Assembly: GCF_011694515.1 (NCBI RefSeq)
Contig: NZ_CP050192.1
Location: forward strand, 953,550 to 1,017,549
Length of the DNA: 64,000 nt
Origin: Mycobacterium sp. DL592
Lineage (GTDB): Bacteria > Actinomycetota > Actinomycetes > Mycobacteriales > Mycobacteriaceae
Direction: 5' to 3'
The position numbers and the translations under genes are program-made. Shown piece after piece: positions 26,824 to 34,840 of this stretch (its first letter is position 1; every line of letters starts with the position of its first letter). A model generated the notes under the pieces. That model was not told the origin of the DNA, searched no databases, and saw only the letters and a list, made by a program, of their open reading frames with translations.

Positions 26824-27177
26824 ACCCTCAATCGAACGCCCTTATTAAGGGATTCTCTTAAGAATTTAGACATCACTGAGGCATTGTGATGTTGGCAACT
26901 TTCGCCTGAAGACCGGTGAGAATTTCTTAGCTAGCGCGTTATCCGGCGCCCACTGTTGAATGAAATGCAGTACCTATCAACCCAGTTCAGATGCGTTTTC
27001 TGGCATGAATTCATGTTCTACAACAAATTGATAACGATCGCTGGCTTAACGGCACCTGAGACCATCGCGACGGATGTGAATTCGGGACGAAATAACGGAA
27101 ATTCTGGGTTAACTACCTCGGTAGACTCAACGCAAGCCGACGCCGCCTGGCGTCACACGCACGCTCACTACGAAATT

Positions 27178-27194
27178 CAGCCCCATCGGGGCTG
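27178..27194 (+). promoter_or_regulatory. Hairpin adjacent to the ribosome site of the beta-propeller gene
   Basis: CAGCCCC-ATC-GGGGCTG forms a perfect seven-base-pair stem that ends three bases before the GGAGGAAC ribosome site of the gene at 27211. It could shape translation or mRNA stability. Confidence 0.4.
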
Positions 27195-27210
27195 TCGGAG
27201 GAACGAGATC

Positions 27211-28290
27211 ATGGCAAACACGTCAGCAGTCGCAGAACGGGTCGCCGCAGCACATTCCCTCTGGCTGTCGACGCTGCCCACGATCCGGCGTGCACCCAGT
27301 GGCGAGCTGCTTCCCGTGTTGTTCGAGGAAGCCCAGCTCGAGCCCGTCACCGCCCCGATGGTCACCGCCGCCGGAACCGTGGCCGCCGCCAACGGCCCGG
27401 TAAGTGACATGGCGGTCAGCCCCGACGGCCGGCGCCTGGTCGTCGCGCACTACGGCGCCGACGTGGTGTCGATCATCGACACCGCCAGCATGTCGGTGAC
27501 CGCCACCGTCCACGGCGTCACCGAGCCGTACTCGGTGGTGGTGGCCGACCGCGCCTACGTCACCTCGGCCTCCACCGAGGACGATGCGATTGTGGCGATC
27601 GACACCGCGACGGCCGTCCCGTTCGCCGCCAAGAACCTCGAGATGGCCGCACGCGGCCTGGCCGTCAGCCCGGCCGGTGACGTCCTCTACGTCGCCCGCA
27701 TCGGTGATGATCGTGCCGACGTCGCCGTCGTCGACGTCGAGACCGGTGCCCTTCGCACCGTCGCGGTCTCGGCCGTTGCAGGGGCGTCCGTCGAGGCTCT
27801 GCACCTCAGCGCCGACGGCACCCGCCTGTTCGTCGCCCTGACCACCGTGTCCGGCGGCAGCCTTGTCGTCGTCGACACCAAGCGCTGCTCGGTGCTGCGC
27901 ACCGTCGCGCTCGGCGGCTCCATCGGTGAGATCGCCGCACATCCCAACGGGCGCAAGGTTTTCGCCACCGGGTGGGACGTCGAGCTGGGCAGTGTCATCA
28001 ACGTGATCGACGTGGCCGCCGGCCGTGTTGTCGACACCGTCGCGGTGCGCGGAATCGCCACCTCGCTGGTGCTCGCCCACAACGGTGACCTGGCCTACTT
28101 CGTCGACCGCGACGACATCGCCGTGATGTGCACCGTCACCCACGAGATCGTCGACCACATCGCGGTCGGCGGGGCGCTGGCCTGCCTGGCCGCCGGCTCC
28201 GATGGCCGGCTGTACGCAGCCGACTACGCCGGTGCGATCACCGCGCTTCAGGTCGGCTCGACCACCGACGCGGCGCTGCTCGCCTCCTGA
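27211..28290 (+). CDS. YVTN-type beta-propeller protein
   Basis: 359 residues built of repeated propeller blades: MAVSPDGRRLVVAHYGADVVSIID, LAVSPAGDVLYVARIGDDRADVAVVD, LHLSADGTRLFVAL and IAAHPNGRKVFATG each give the S-P-x-G-x-x-x-Y/F-V-A pattern of YVTN/lactonase-like repeats. There is no signal peptide, so it is probably cytosolic. Ligand or partner unknown; relatives act as scaffolds or lactonases. The start has a strong GGAGGAAC ribosome site eight bases upstream. A long AT-rich leader and a hairpin precede it. Confidence 0.78.
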   Translation: MANTSAVAERVAAAHSLWLSTLPTIRRAPSGELLPVLFEEAQLEPVTAPMVTAAGTVAAANGPVSDMAVSPDGRRLVVAHYGADVVSIIDTASMSVTATVHGVTEPYSVVVADRAYVTSASTEDDAIVAIDTATAVPFAAKNLEMAARGLAVSPAGDVLYVARIGDDRADVAVVDVETGALRTVAVSAVAGASVEALHLSADGTRLFVALTTVSGGSLVVVDTKRCSVLRTVALGGSIGEIAAHPNGRKVFATGWDVELGSVINVIDVAAGRVVDTVAVRGIATSLVLAHNGDLAYFVDRDDIAVMCTVTHEIVDHIAVGGALACLAAGSDGRLYAADYAGAITALQVGSTTDAALLAS

Positions 28291-28300
28291 CCGGGAGGCG

Positions 28301-28624
28301 TCAGCCGCGGCCGGTGCAGTCCAGCGACACCGAGATCGTCTGGCTGGTCACCACCGGCACCAAAACGTTGGAGTTGCCCCTGCCGATCGTGGGCCCGACG
28401 TAGGGAACCCACTGCGTCACCGTCTGCGGATTGCGCACACTGGTGACCACACACTGTGACATCGGCCCCGTGCCAATCCGGTCGATGTTGACGGTGTAGC
28501 CCTGCTGCTGCAGCTGACTGATGGTCTGCTGCGCCGAGGTGTCGTCCGCCCACGCGGTCGCCGCGGGTCCGGCGATGATTGCGCCTGCTGCCGCGACAGC
28601 GGCCAGCATCCATGTAGTGCGCAT
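28301..28624 (-). CDS. Small secreted mycobacterial protein
   Basis: 107 residues. Signal peptide 1-26 (MLAAVAAAGAIIAGPAATAWA, cleavage before DDTS). The mature 81 residues begin with a helix (AQQTISQLQQQGYTVNIDRIG) and hold two cysteines (QCVVTSV and LDCTG) that could form a disulfide. AAGGAGG precedes the ATG. Similar small exported proteins with this N-terminal helix are widespread in mycobacteria and have no assigned function. Convergent with the beta-propeller gene, ten bases apart. Confidence 0.75.
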   Translation of the reverse strand: MRTTWMLAAVAAAGAIIAGPAATAWADDTSAQQTISQLQQQGYTVNIDRIGTGPMSQCVVTSVRNPQTVTQWVPYVGPTIGRGNSNVLVPVVTSQTISVSLDCTGRG

Positions 28625-28699
28625 TCGCGCGTCCTCCTTCTGACGACCCCCAATGATCCTCTTCCTGTATCGCTCGCGCCGACCGAAATGTTGCAGCGC

Positions 28700-28724
28700 G
28701 TTTAGGGCACTGCCTGCCGGGAAG
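28700..28724 (+). promoter_or_regulatory. SigF-like promoter for the CsbD-like gene
   Basis: GTTT (28700-28703) and GGGAAG (28719-28724) with a 15-base spacer resemble the mycobacterial SigF/SigB-type pattern GTTT-N15-17-GGGTAT. It lies about 75 bases before the ATG at 28802. The -10 part is not perfect, so this is a tentative call, supported by the known general-stress control of csbD genes in other bacteria. Confidence 0.35.
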
Positions 28725-28801
28725 ACACGGAGTGGGGCGGTTGACGGTCAACGGCGACACAGGCGCCCCATCCAGCACATCGTTCACATCGAGGAGGCCC
28801 C

Positions 28802-29038
28802 ATGGCAGACAACAACAGTGGACCCGCAGAGGGCATCAAGGGCGTCGTCGAGGACGTCAAGGGCAAGGCCAAGGAAGCGGTCGGCACGGTCACCGGCCGC
28901 GACGACCTGACCGAAGAGGGCAAGGCCCAGCAGGACAAGGCCGAAGCCCAGCGCGACGCAGCGGCGAAAGAGGCCGAAGCGGAGAAGGCCCGCGCCGAAG
29001 CCAAAGCCGAAGAGCAGCGCCAGAAATCCCACCAGTAG
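28802..29038 (+). CDS. CsbD-like stress protein (microaggregate-binding protein 1 type)
   Basis: 78 residues, all soluble and highly charged. Residues 10-35 carry the CsbD pattern (GIKGVVEDVKGKAKEAVGTVTG), and residues 45-78 are a Lys/Glu/Ala-rich helix likely to be partly disordered or coiled coil. Mycobacterial proteins with this sequence are named microaggregate-binding protein 1 and belong to the CsbD family of general-stress proteins. GGAGG lies seven bases before the ATG. A possible SigF promoter precedes it and a strong hairpin terminator follows. Confidence 0.82.
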   Translation: MADNNSGPAEGIKGVVEDVKGKAKEAVGTVTGRDDLTEEGKAQQDKAEAQRDAAAKEAEAEKARAEAKAEEQRQKSHQ

Positions 29039-29056
29039 ACCCTGTGGTGGTAGCGG

Positions 29057-29080
29057 GCCCGGCCGATTGTGCGGCCGGGC
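29057..29080. terminator. Bidirectional stem-loop between convergent genes
   Basis: GCCCGGCCG (29057-29065) and CGGCCGGGC (29072-29080) form a perfect nine-base-pair stem with loop ATTGTG, placed between the stops of the CsbD-like gene (29038) and the YnfA-family gene (29087). Confidence 0.7.
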
Positions 29081-29086
29081 TCGTTG

Positions 29087-29419
29087 TCATCGCCGAGGCG
29101 CGTACATGATCAGGCCGACCCCGAGCAGGCACACCGCCGAACCCGCCACATCCCAGCGGTCCGGGCGGAAGCCGTCGGCGGCCATGCCCCACAGCAGCGA
29201 GCCGGCCACGAACACCCCGCCGTAGGCGGCCAGGATCCGGCCGAAGTTCGCGTCCGGCTGCAGCGTCGCGACAAACCCGTAGGCACCCAACGCGATCACA
29301 CCGAAGCCCACCCACAGCCAGCCGCGGTGCTCGCGGACCCCCTGCCACACCAGCCAGGCGCCCCCGATCTCGAGCAGGGCGGCGGCGACGAACAACAGGA
29401 TCGACTTGGCGACAGTCAT
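29087..29419 (-). CDS. YnfA/UPF0060 family small membrane protein
   Basis: 110 residues with four hydrophobic helices, the layout of small multidrug-resistance-like proteins: [57 protein letters not shown] and [18 protein letters not shown]. The motif [11 protein letters not shown] and the [10 protein letters not shown] segment are diagnostic of the YnfA family. Function is not established; the fold suggests a dimeric transporter. The gene ends six bases after the hairpin terminator and is divergent from the acyl-CoA synthetase gene. Confidence 0.9.
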   Translation of the reverse strand: MTVAKSILLFVAAALLEIGGAWLVWQGVREHRGWLWVGFGVIALGAYGFVATLQPDANFGRILAAYGGVFVAGSLLWGMAADGFRPDRWDVAGSAVCLLGVGLIMYAPRR

Positions 29420-29472
29420 GACGTCAGCATCGCATCTCGCAGGATCCCGGCCTGCCGGCCGAACGGCGCCAC

Positions 29473-29478
29473 TAACCT
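29473..29478 (+). promoter_or_regulatory. Leaderless -10 box for the acyl-CoA synthetase gene
   Basis: TAACCT ends seven bases before the ATG at 29486, and no Shine-Dalgarno sequence is present. Confidence 0.5.
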
Positions 29479-29485
29479 AGGCGCC

Positions 29486-31111
29486 ATGGACAGCACCATG
29501 CAGCAGTTCTCGTTGACCGTCTCGGCCATCCTGCGTTACGCCGTCAACGTCCACGGGGACCGGACCGTCACGACGGCCACCGGCGGCGGCTACCGCCACG
29601 CCACCTACCGCGAGGTCGGCAGCCGGGCCGCGCAGCTGGCCAATGCGCTGCGCCGGCTGGGCGTCGAGGGTGACGACCGGGTCGCGACCTTCATGTGGAA
29701 CAACCAGGAACACCTGGAGGCCTACGTCGCGGTGCCGTCGATGGGGGCGGTGCTACACACCCTCAACATCCGGTTGTTCCCCGAGCAGATCGAATTCGTG
29801 GCCTACGAGGCCGAGGACAAGGTCGTCATCGCCGACCTGTCGCTGGCACCCATCCTGGCCCCGGTGCTGCCGAAGATGGAGACGGTGCACACCGTGATCG
29901 CGGTCGGCGAGGGCGATCTCGAGCCGTTCGAACGCTCAGGTAAGAAGGTCGTTCGCTATGAGGACGTCACCGCCGCCGAGTCCGAGGAGTTCGACTGGCC
30001 CGAAATCGACGAGAACTCCGCTGCGGCAATGTGTTACACCAGCGGCACCACCGGGCATCCCAAAGGGGTGGTGTACGGCCACCGGTCGAGCTATCTGCAC
30101 TCGATGGCGGTGTGCAGTGGCAACGGGATGGCACTGAGCTTCTCGGACAAGGCGTTCCCGATCGTGCCGATGTTCCATGCCAACGCCTGGGGCTTGCCGT
30201 ACGCGGCACTGATGGCCGGTGCCGACATCGTGCTGCCGGACCGGTTCATGGACGCCAAATCGCTGGTGAACCTCATCGAGACGCAGCGGCCCACTGTCGC
30301 CGGAGCCGTTCCGACGATCTGGAACGACGTGATGAACTACCTGGATCGCGAACCCGGACATGATATTTCGTCGCTGCGGCTGGTGGCTTGCGGCGGGTCG
30401 GCGGTTCCGGTGTCGCTGATGAAGACCTTCGAGGAGAAGTACGGTGTGCAGATCCGGCAGCTGTGGGGGATGACCGAGACCTCGCCGATGGCCACCCTGG
30501 CCTGGCCGGCGCCGGGTACCCCCGAGGACAAGGTGTGGGAGATCCGCGGCACCCAGGGCAGGCCGATGTGCGGTGTGGAAGCCCGCATCGTCGACGACGA
30601 GGGTGGCGCACTGCCGAACGACGGCGAATCCGTCGGTGAACTGGAAGTCCGCGGGCCGTGGATCACCGGGTCGTACTACCGCAACACCGACGAGTCGAAG
30701 TTCGAGTCGGGCTGGCTGCGCACCGGCGACGTCGGGCGCATCGACACGCAGGGCTACATCACGTTGACCGATCGCGCCAAGGACGTCATCAAGTCCGGCG
30801 GTGAGTGGATCTCCTCAGTGGAGCTGGAGAACCACCTCATCGGGCATCCGGCCGTCCGGGAGGCGGCGGTGGTCGGGGTTCCCGACGACCGCTGGCAGGA
30901 GCGGCCGCTGGCTGCCGTCGTGCTACAGGAGGACGCCAAGGTCAGTCCTGCGGAGCTGCGGGACTACCTGGCGGACAAGGTCGTTCGGTGGTGGCTGCCG
31001 GAACGGTGGACGTTCGTCGACGAGATCCCGCGCACTAGCGTGGGCAAGTACGACAAGAAGACCATTCGCTCGCGGCACGCCGAGAACGCTTACGAGGTCG
31101 TCACCCTCTAG
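29486..31111 (+). CDS. Fatty-acyl-CoA synthetase (FadD family, ANL superfamily)
   Basis: 541 residues. Activates a carboxylic acid to acyl-AMP and then acyl-CoA. Core motifs: A3 [11 protein letters not shown] (184-194), A5 [11 protein letters not shown]7 [10 protein letters not shown] and the C-terminal catalytic lysine in [10 protein letters not shown]. The aromatic and small residues around [10 protein letters not shown] shape the acyl pocket but do not reveal chain length. The message is probably leaderless. Convergent with the thiolase gene, with stops overlapping in CTAG. Mycobacteria have many FadD paralogues, so no number is given. Confidence 0.9.
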   Translation: MDSTMQQFSLTVSAILRYAVNVHGDRTVTTATGGGYRHATYREVGSRAAQLANALRRLGVEGDDRVATFMWNNQEHLEAYVAVPSMGAVLHTLNIRLFPEQIEFVAYEAEDKVVIADLSLAPILAPVLPKMETVHTVIAVGEGDLEPFERSGKKVVRYEDVTAAESEEFDWPEIDENSAAAMCYTSGTTGHPKGVVYGHRSSYLHSMAVCSGNGMALSFSDKAFPIVPMFHANAWGLPYAALMAGADIVLPDRFMDAKSLVNLIETQRPTVAGAVPTIWNDVMNYLDREPGHDISSLRLVACGGSAVPVSLMKTFEEKYGVQIRQLWGMTETSPMATLAWPAPGTPEDKVWEIRGTQGRPMCGVEARIVDDEGGALPNDGESVGELEVRGPWITGSYYRNTDESKFESGWLRTGDVGRIDTQGYITLTDRAKDVIKSGGEWISSVELENHLIGHPAVREAAVVGVPDDRWQERPLAAVVLQEDAKVSPAELRDYLADKVVRWWLPERWTFVDEIPRTSVGKYDKKTIRSRHAENAYEVVTL

Positions 31112-32298
31112 CGCTCGGCGCGCTGGTAGGCGGTGACGACGGCCGCTCCGCCGAGGCCGATGTTGTGCTGCAGCGCGGCGGTGACGTTGTCGACCTGCCG
31201 CTTGTCGGCGGTGCCGCGCAGTTGCCAGGTCAGCTCGCTGCACTGGGCCAGGCCCGTCGCGCCCAGCGGATGACCTTTGGAGATCAGCCCGCCCGACGGG
31301 TTGACCACCCAGCGACCGCCGTAGGTGGTGTCGCCGGCGTCGATCAGCTTGGGCGCCTCGCCCTCGCCGCACAGGCCCAGGGCTTCATACAGCAGCAGCT
31401 CGTTGGCCGAGAAGCAGTCGTGCAACTCGATGACCTGGAAGTCCTCCGGGCCGAGCCCGCTCTGGTCGTAAACCTTGTGGGCGGCTTGAACGTTCATGTC
31501 GTAGCCGATGATGTTCTTTGCCGAGCCGTCGAAGGTGGAGGCGAAGTCGGTGGTCATCGCCTGGCCGACGATCTCCACGGCCTGGCCGGCCAGCCCGTGC
31601 TCGTCGACGAAGCGCTCCGAGGCCAGCACCACCGCACCCGAGCCGTCCGAGGTCGGCGAGCACTGCAGCTTGGTCAGCGGATCGGAGATCATCTTGGCCG
31701 CCAGGATGTCCTCGAGGCTGTACTCGTCCTGGAACTGGGCGTAGGGGTTGTTCACCGAGTGCTTGTGGTTCTTGTAGCCGATCTTGGCGAAATGCTCTGC
31801 GGTGGCGCCGTATTCGCGCATGTACTCGCGGCCGGCCGCGCCGAACATCCACGGTGCGACGGGAAAGGCGAACTCGTCGATCTCGGCGAGCGCCTTGACG
31901 TGGCGGCCCAGCGGGGTCTCGCGGTCATCCGAGCCGCCGCCGAGGGAGCCCGGCTTCATCTTCTCGAAGCCCAGCGCCAGCACGCAGTCCGACAACCCGC
32001 CGCGGATGGACTGGGCACCCAGGAACAGGGCGGTCGAACCCGTCGAACAGTTGTTGTTGACGTTGACGATCGGGATGCCCGTCATGCCGAGCTCGTAGAG
32101 CGCGCGCTGACCGGAGGTGGAGTCACCGGAGCAGTAGCCGACGAAGCCCTGCTCGATCAGGCTGTAATCGATCCCGGCGTCGGCCAGCGCCTTGGTGCCC
32201 GACTCGCGGGCCATGTCCGGGTAGTCCCAGCCCTGCCGGCTGCCCGGCTTCTCGAACTTGGTCATTCCGACCCCGACGACATACACCTTGTCCGGCAT
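31108..32298 (-). CDS. SCP-x-type thiolase (lipid-transfer protein family acetyl-CoA acyltransferase)
   Basis: 396 residues. The thiolase nucleophile is Cys84 in NNNCSTGST, the base His is in [10 protein letters not shown], and the second His is in [10 protein letters not shown], giving the C-H-H set of sterol-carrier-protein-x thiolases rather than the classical second Cys. Such enzymes cleave beta-ketoacyl-CoA with branched or sterol side chains, although some act as aldolases. It is divergent from the reductase-like gene at 32452, and the KstR-type site between them suggests control by sterol availability. ATG 32298 gives the family start. Confidence 0.88.
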   Translation of the reverse strand: MPDKVYVVGVGMTKFEKPGSRQGWDYPDMARESGTKALADAGIDYSLIEQGFVGYCSGDSTSGQRALYELGMTGIPIVNVNNNCSTGSTALFLGAQSIRGGLSDCVLALGFEKMKPGSLGGGSDDRETPLGRHVKALAEIDEFAFPVAPWMFGAAGREYMREYGATAEHFAKIGYKNHKHSVNNPYAQFQDEYSLEDILAAKMISDPLTKLQCSPTSDGSGAVVLASERFVDEHGLAGQAVEIVGQAMTTDFASTFDGSAKNIIGYDMNVQAAHKVYDQSGLGPEDFQVIELHDCFSANELLLYEALGLCGEGEAPKLIDAGDTTYGGRWVVNPSGGLISKGHPLGATGLAQCSELTWQLRGTADKRQVDNVTAALQHNIGLGGAAVVTAYQRAER

Positions 32299-32335
32299 GC
32301 GTGATTCCTTACCTTCTCCTGGACCCACCCCACGC

Positions 32336-32393
32336 CGAGCAGGCGCAAAATCGCATACCGGAGGCCGGAATTGTGCGAGTTTGCGCCTGCTCG
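32336..32393. repeat. Intergenic inverted repeat A
   Basis: Arms of 20 bases at 32336-32355 and 32374-32393 match with one mismatch (CGAGCAGGCGCAAA is shared in inverted form); the 18-base loop contains CCGGAGGCCGG. It lies between two divergent starts, so it is not a terminator. It resembles repeats B, C and D in layout. Confidence 0.7.
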
Positions 32394-32416
32394 CGAGCAG
32401 GTCGTGTACATGTAGT

Positions 32417-32430
32417 TGTAACACGTTCTA
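32417..32430. promoter_or_regulatory. KstR-type operator
   Basis: TGTAACACGTTCTA matches the KstR consensus TNNAACNNGTTNNA at every fixed position. It lies 22 bases before the ATG at 32452 and 119 bases before the thiolase start, in the shared divergent promoter region. KstR is the TetR-family repressor of cholesterol catabolism in mycobacteria, relieved by sterol-derived CoA thioesters. Confidence 0.7.
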
Positions 32431-32451
32431 GTTTGCCGCGGAGGGACACCA

Positions 32452-33510
32452 ATGGCGTTGCGAGTCATCCAGTGGGCAACCGGGTCGGTCGGGGTGGCCG
32501 CCATCAAGGGCGTGCTCGAGCACCCCGACCTCGAACTCGTCGGCTGCTGGGTGCACTCCGAAGACAAAGCCGGCAAGGACGTCGGCGATATCATCGGCAC
32601 CGCACCCCTCGGCGTCACCGCCACCGGCAGCATCGACGACATCCTCGCGCTGGACGCCGACGCGGTGATCTACGCCCCGCTGCTGCCCAACGTCGACGAG
32701 GTCACCGCCCTGCTGCGCTCCGGCAAGAACGTCGTCAGCCCGCTGGGCTGGTTCTATCCCAGCGAGTCGGAGGCCGGGCCGCTGGAGGCCGCGGCCCGCG
32801 ACGGCAACGTCACCCTGCACGGCGCCGGGATCGGACCGGGCGCGGCCACCGAACTGTTCCCGCTGCTGCTGTCGGTGATGTCCACCGGGGTGACGTTCGT
32901 GCGCGCCGAGGAGTTCTCCGATCTGCGCACCTACGGCGCCCCCGATGTGCTGCGCCATGTGATGGGATTCGGCGGCACCCCCGAGAGCGCGCTGAGCGGC
33001 CCCATGCAGAAACTGCTCAACGGCGGCTTTTTCCAATCGGTGCGCCTGATCGTCGACCGGCTCGGTTTCGCCGCCGAGCCGATGATCCGCACCCATCAGG
33101 AGATCGCCGTCGCGACCGCCCCGATCGACAGCCCGCTGGGCGTCATCGAACCGGGCCAGGTGGCCGGCCGGCGGTTCCACTGGGATGCCGTGGTAACCCA
33201 GAAACTGGTCGTGCGGATCACCGTCAACTGGTACATGGGTGAGGAAAACCTCGACCCCGCATGGACTTTCGGCCCCGCCGGAGAACGCTACGAGATCGAG
33301 GTACGAGGCAATCCCAACACCTTCGTCACCATCAAGGGCTGGCAGCCCGAGAGCGTCGAGGAAGGCCTGAAGAGCAACCCGGGCGTGGTGGCCACCGCCG
33401 CGCACTGCGTCAACTCCATCCCGGCGACTTGCGCAGCCGAGCCCGGTATCGCCGGGTTCTTCGACCTGCCGCCGATCACCGGGCGCGCTGCTCCCTATCT
33501 GAGCCGCTGA
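32452..33510 (+). CDS. Dihydrodipicolinate-reductase-like NAD(P)-dependent oxidoreductase
   Basis: 352 residues. N-terminal Rossmann domain (RVIQWATGSVGVAAIKGVLEHPDLELVGCW, a DapB_N-like pattern) and a longer C-terminal domain resembling 2,4-diaminopentanoate dehydrogenase-like proteins (GVIEPGQVAGRRFHWDAVV; VRITVNWYMGEENLDPAW). Real DapB is about 100 residues shorter, so a different substrate is likely. Mycobacteria hold several paralogues of this kind, often in lipid or sterol gene sets. The KstR-type operator 22 bases upstream supports a role in sterol breakdown; the reaction is unknown. Confidence 0.8.
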   Translation: MALRVIQWATGSVGVAAIKGVLEHPDLELVGCWVHSEDKAGKDVGDIIGTAPLGVTATGSIDDILALDADAVIYAPLLPNVDEVTALLRSGKNVVSPLGWFYPSESEAGPLEAAARDGNVTLHGAGIGPGAATELFPLLLSVMSTGVTFVRAEEFSDLRTYGAPDVLRHVMGFGGTPESALSGPMQKLLNGGFFQSVRLIVDRLGFAAEPMIRTHQEIAVATAPIDSPLGVIEPGQVAGRRFHWDAVVTQKLVVRITVNWYMGEENLDPAWTFGPAGERYEIEVRGNPNTFVTIKGWQPESVEEGLKSNPGVVATAAHCVNSIPATCAAEPGIAGFFDLPPITGRAAPYLSR

Positions 33511-33518
33511 AACTTCAC

Positions 33519-33524
33519 TAGCAT
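33519..33524 (+). promoter_or_regulatory. Leaderless -10 box for the SRPBCC gene
   Basis: TAGCAT ends six bases before the ATG at 33531 with no ribosome site between. Confidence 0.5.
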
Positions 33525-33530
33525 CGACAC

Positions 33531-34004
33531 ATGGCTCATCCCGTCGTCGTCGAACAGTCTCGGGCCATCCCCGTCACGCCGCAGGACGCGTTTGCGAAGA
33601 CGCTGCCGATCCCGCTGCCCACGCTGTTCGCGCACTGGTACGGGCCGATCCCGCCGATCAAGGCCGTGCACGGTCAGGTCGGTGAGTGGGCCACCGCCGG
33701 ACAGACCCGCGACGTCACCCTGGTGGGCGGCGGCGGCATGCGCGAGACGCTGACGAACGTCGACCCGCCGAACTCGTTCGGCTACACCCTGGCCGACGTG
33801 CGCGGCGCGATGGCGCCGCTGATCGACCACGTCGAGGGGGAGTGGATCTTCACCCCGCACGGCACCGGCACCAAGGTCACCTGGCGCTGGACACTGCACC
33901 CGAAGTCGGCGCTGAGCGCGCGGGCGCTGCCGGTGTTCGCGCTGATCTGGCGCGGCTATGCCAAGCAGGCCCTGGAGACGCTGTCGGATCAGCTGCTGAG
34001 CTGA
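33531..34004 (+). CDS. SRPBCC/START-like lipid-binding-fold protein
   Basis: 157 residues with the polyketide-cyclase/START-like helix-grip pattern: an initial strand (VVVEQSRAIPVTPQDAFAKTLPI), GEWATAGQTRDVTLVGGG, the strand block EGEWIFTPHGTGTKVTWRWTLHP, and a long C-terminal helix (RGYAKQALETLSDQLL). No catalytic residue is recognisable, so ligand binding or transport of a hydrophobic compound is the family expectation. It is followed six bases later by the glutamine amidotransferase gene and probably shares its message. Confidence 0.75.
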   Translation: MAHPVVVEQSRAIPVTPQDAFAKTLPIPLPTLFAHWYGPIPPIKAVHGQVGEWATAGQTRDVTLVGGGGMRETLTNVDPPNSFGYTLADVRGAMAPLIDHVEGEWIFTPHGTGTKVTWRWTLHPKSALSARALPVFALIWRGYAKQALETLSDQLLS

Positions 34005-34009
34005 CCGCG

Positions 34010-34828
34010 ATGTGTCGATTGTTCGGCCTGCACGTCGGTCGCACCGCGGCCACCGCGACGTTCTGGCTGCTCGACGCGCCCGACAACCTGGCCACCCAGA
34101 GCCGGCGCAACCCGGACGGCACAGGGCTGGGGGTGTTCGACCCCGACGGCCGCCCCGAGCTCAAGAAGCAGCCGATGGCGGCCTGGCACGATCGTGAATT
34201 TGCCTGTGAGGCACACGAAATGACGGGTACCACCTTCCTTGCGCACGTGCGATACGCGACCACCGGCGCCCTCGACGTGCTCAACACCCACCCCTTCCTG
34301 CAGGACGGCCGGCTGTTCGCACACAACGGTGTGGTGGGCGGTCTCGACCTACTCGACGAGCGGCTCTCGGTGCTTGGCGCGGCGGACCTGGTCAAGGGTC
34401 AGACCGACTCCGAGCGGGTGTTCGCGCTCATCACCGCGGGCATCCGCGCACGTGCGGGAGACGTGGCCGCGGGCGTGACCGACGCGATCGGGTGGGTGGC
34501 CGACAACCTGCCGCTGTATGCGGTCAACATCCTGCTGTGCACTGCGATCGACATGTGGGCGCTGCGCTATCCGGACTCCCACGAGCTGTACATGCTCGAC
34601 CGGCGCGGGCCTGCCGGTGCCTTCGAACTGCGCACCAACCGGATTCGGGCCCGATCCGACCATCTGAGCGCCCGCCCGTCGGTGGTCTTCGCCACTGAAC
34701 AGATGGACGACAACCCGGGCTGGCGGCTGCTCGACCCGGGTGAGCTGGTGCACGTCGACGCCGACCTGAACATCAGCGGGCAGGTGGTGTTCCCCGATCC
34801 GCCGCGCCATCTCCTGCAGCAGGCGTGA
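34010..34828 (+). CDS. Class II glutamine amidotransferase (YafJ/EgtC-like)
   Basis: 272 residues. The N-terminal nucleophile Cys2 follows the initiator Met (MCRLFG), as in Ntn-type glutaminases. Further active-site elements are visible: RRNPDGTGLGVFD, FLAHVRYATTG (Arg and oxyanion region) and HNGVVGG with the Asn-Gly pair. No synthetase domain follows, so it may give ammonia to a partner or act as a hydrolase of gamma-glutamyl compounds. It is not in an ergothioneine operon, so EgtC itself is unlikely. Convergent with the acyl-CoA dehydrogenase at 34841. Confidence 0.85.
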   Translation: MCRLFGLHVGRTAATATFWLLDAPDNLATQSRRNPDGTGLGVFDPDGRPELKKQPMAAWHDREFACEAHEMTGTTFLAHVRYATTGALDVLNTHPFLQDGRLFAHNGVVGGLDLLDERLSVLGAADLVKGQTDSERVFALITAGIRARAGDVAAGVTDAIGWVADNLPLYAVNILLCTAIDMWALRYPDSHELYMLDRRGPAGAFELRTNRIRARSDHLSARPSVVFATEQMDDNPGWRLLDPGELVHVDADLNISGQVVFPDPPRHLLQQA

Positions 34829-34840
34829 TCCCGAGGCCCT

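Larger units (their letters stand above)
26694..27210. other. Long intergenic region (517 bases), partly AT-rich
   Basis: No supported gene. The left part (26718-26823) can fold into a branched structure listed separately. From about 26820 to 27150 the sequence is clearly richer in A and T than the surroundings. The frame of the downstream beta-propeller gene stays open back to 26956, but that stretch lacks a ribosome site and mycobacterial codon bias; it is more likely a long leader or promoter region. A hairpin touches the ribosome site at the right end. Confidence 0.6.

Noticed and set aside
26956..27210. Upstream extension of the beta-propeller gene
   Set aside because: AT-rich, no ribosome site at its start, while ATG 27211 has GGAGGAAC; kept only as a finding.
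32336..32393. Rho-independent terminator
   Set aside because: Lies between two divergent start codons, so neither gene ends here.
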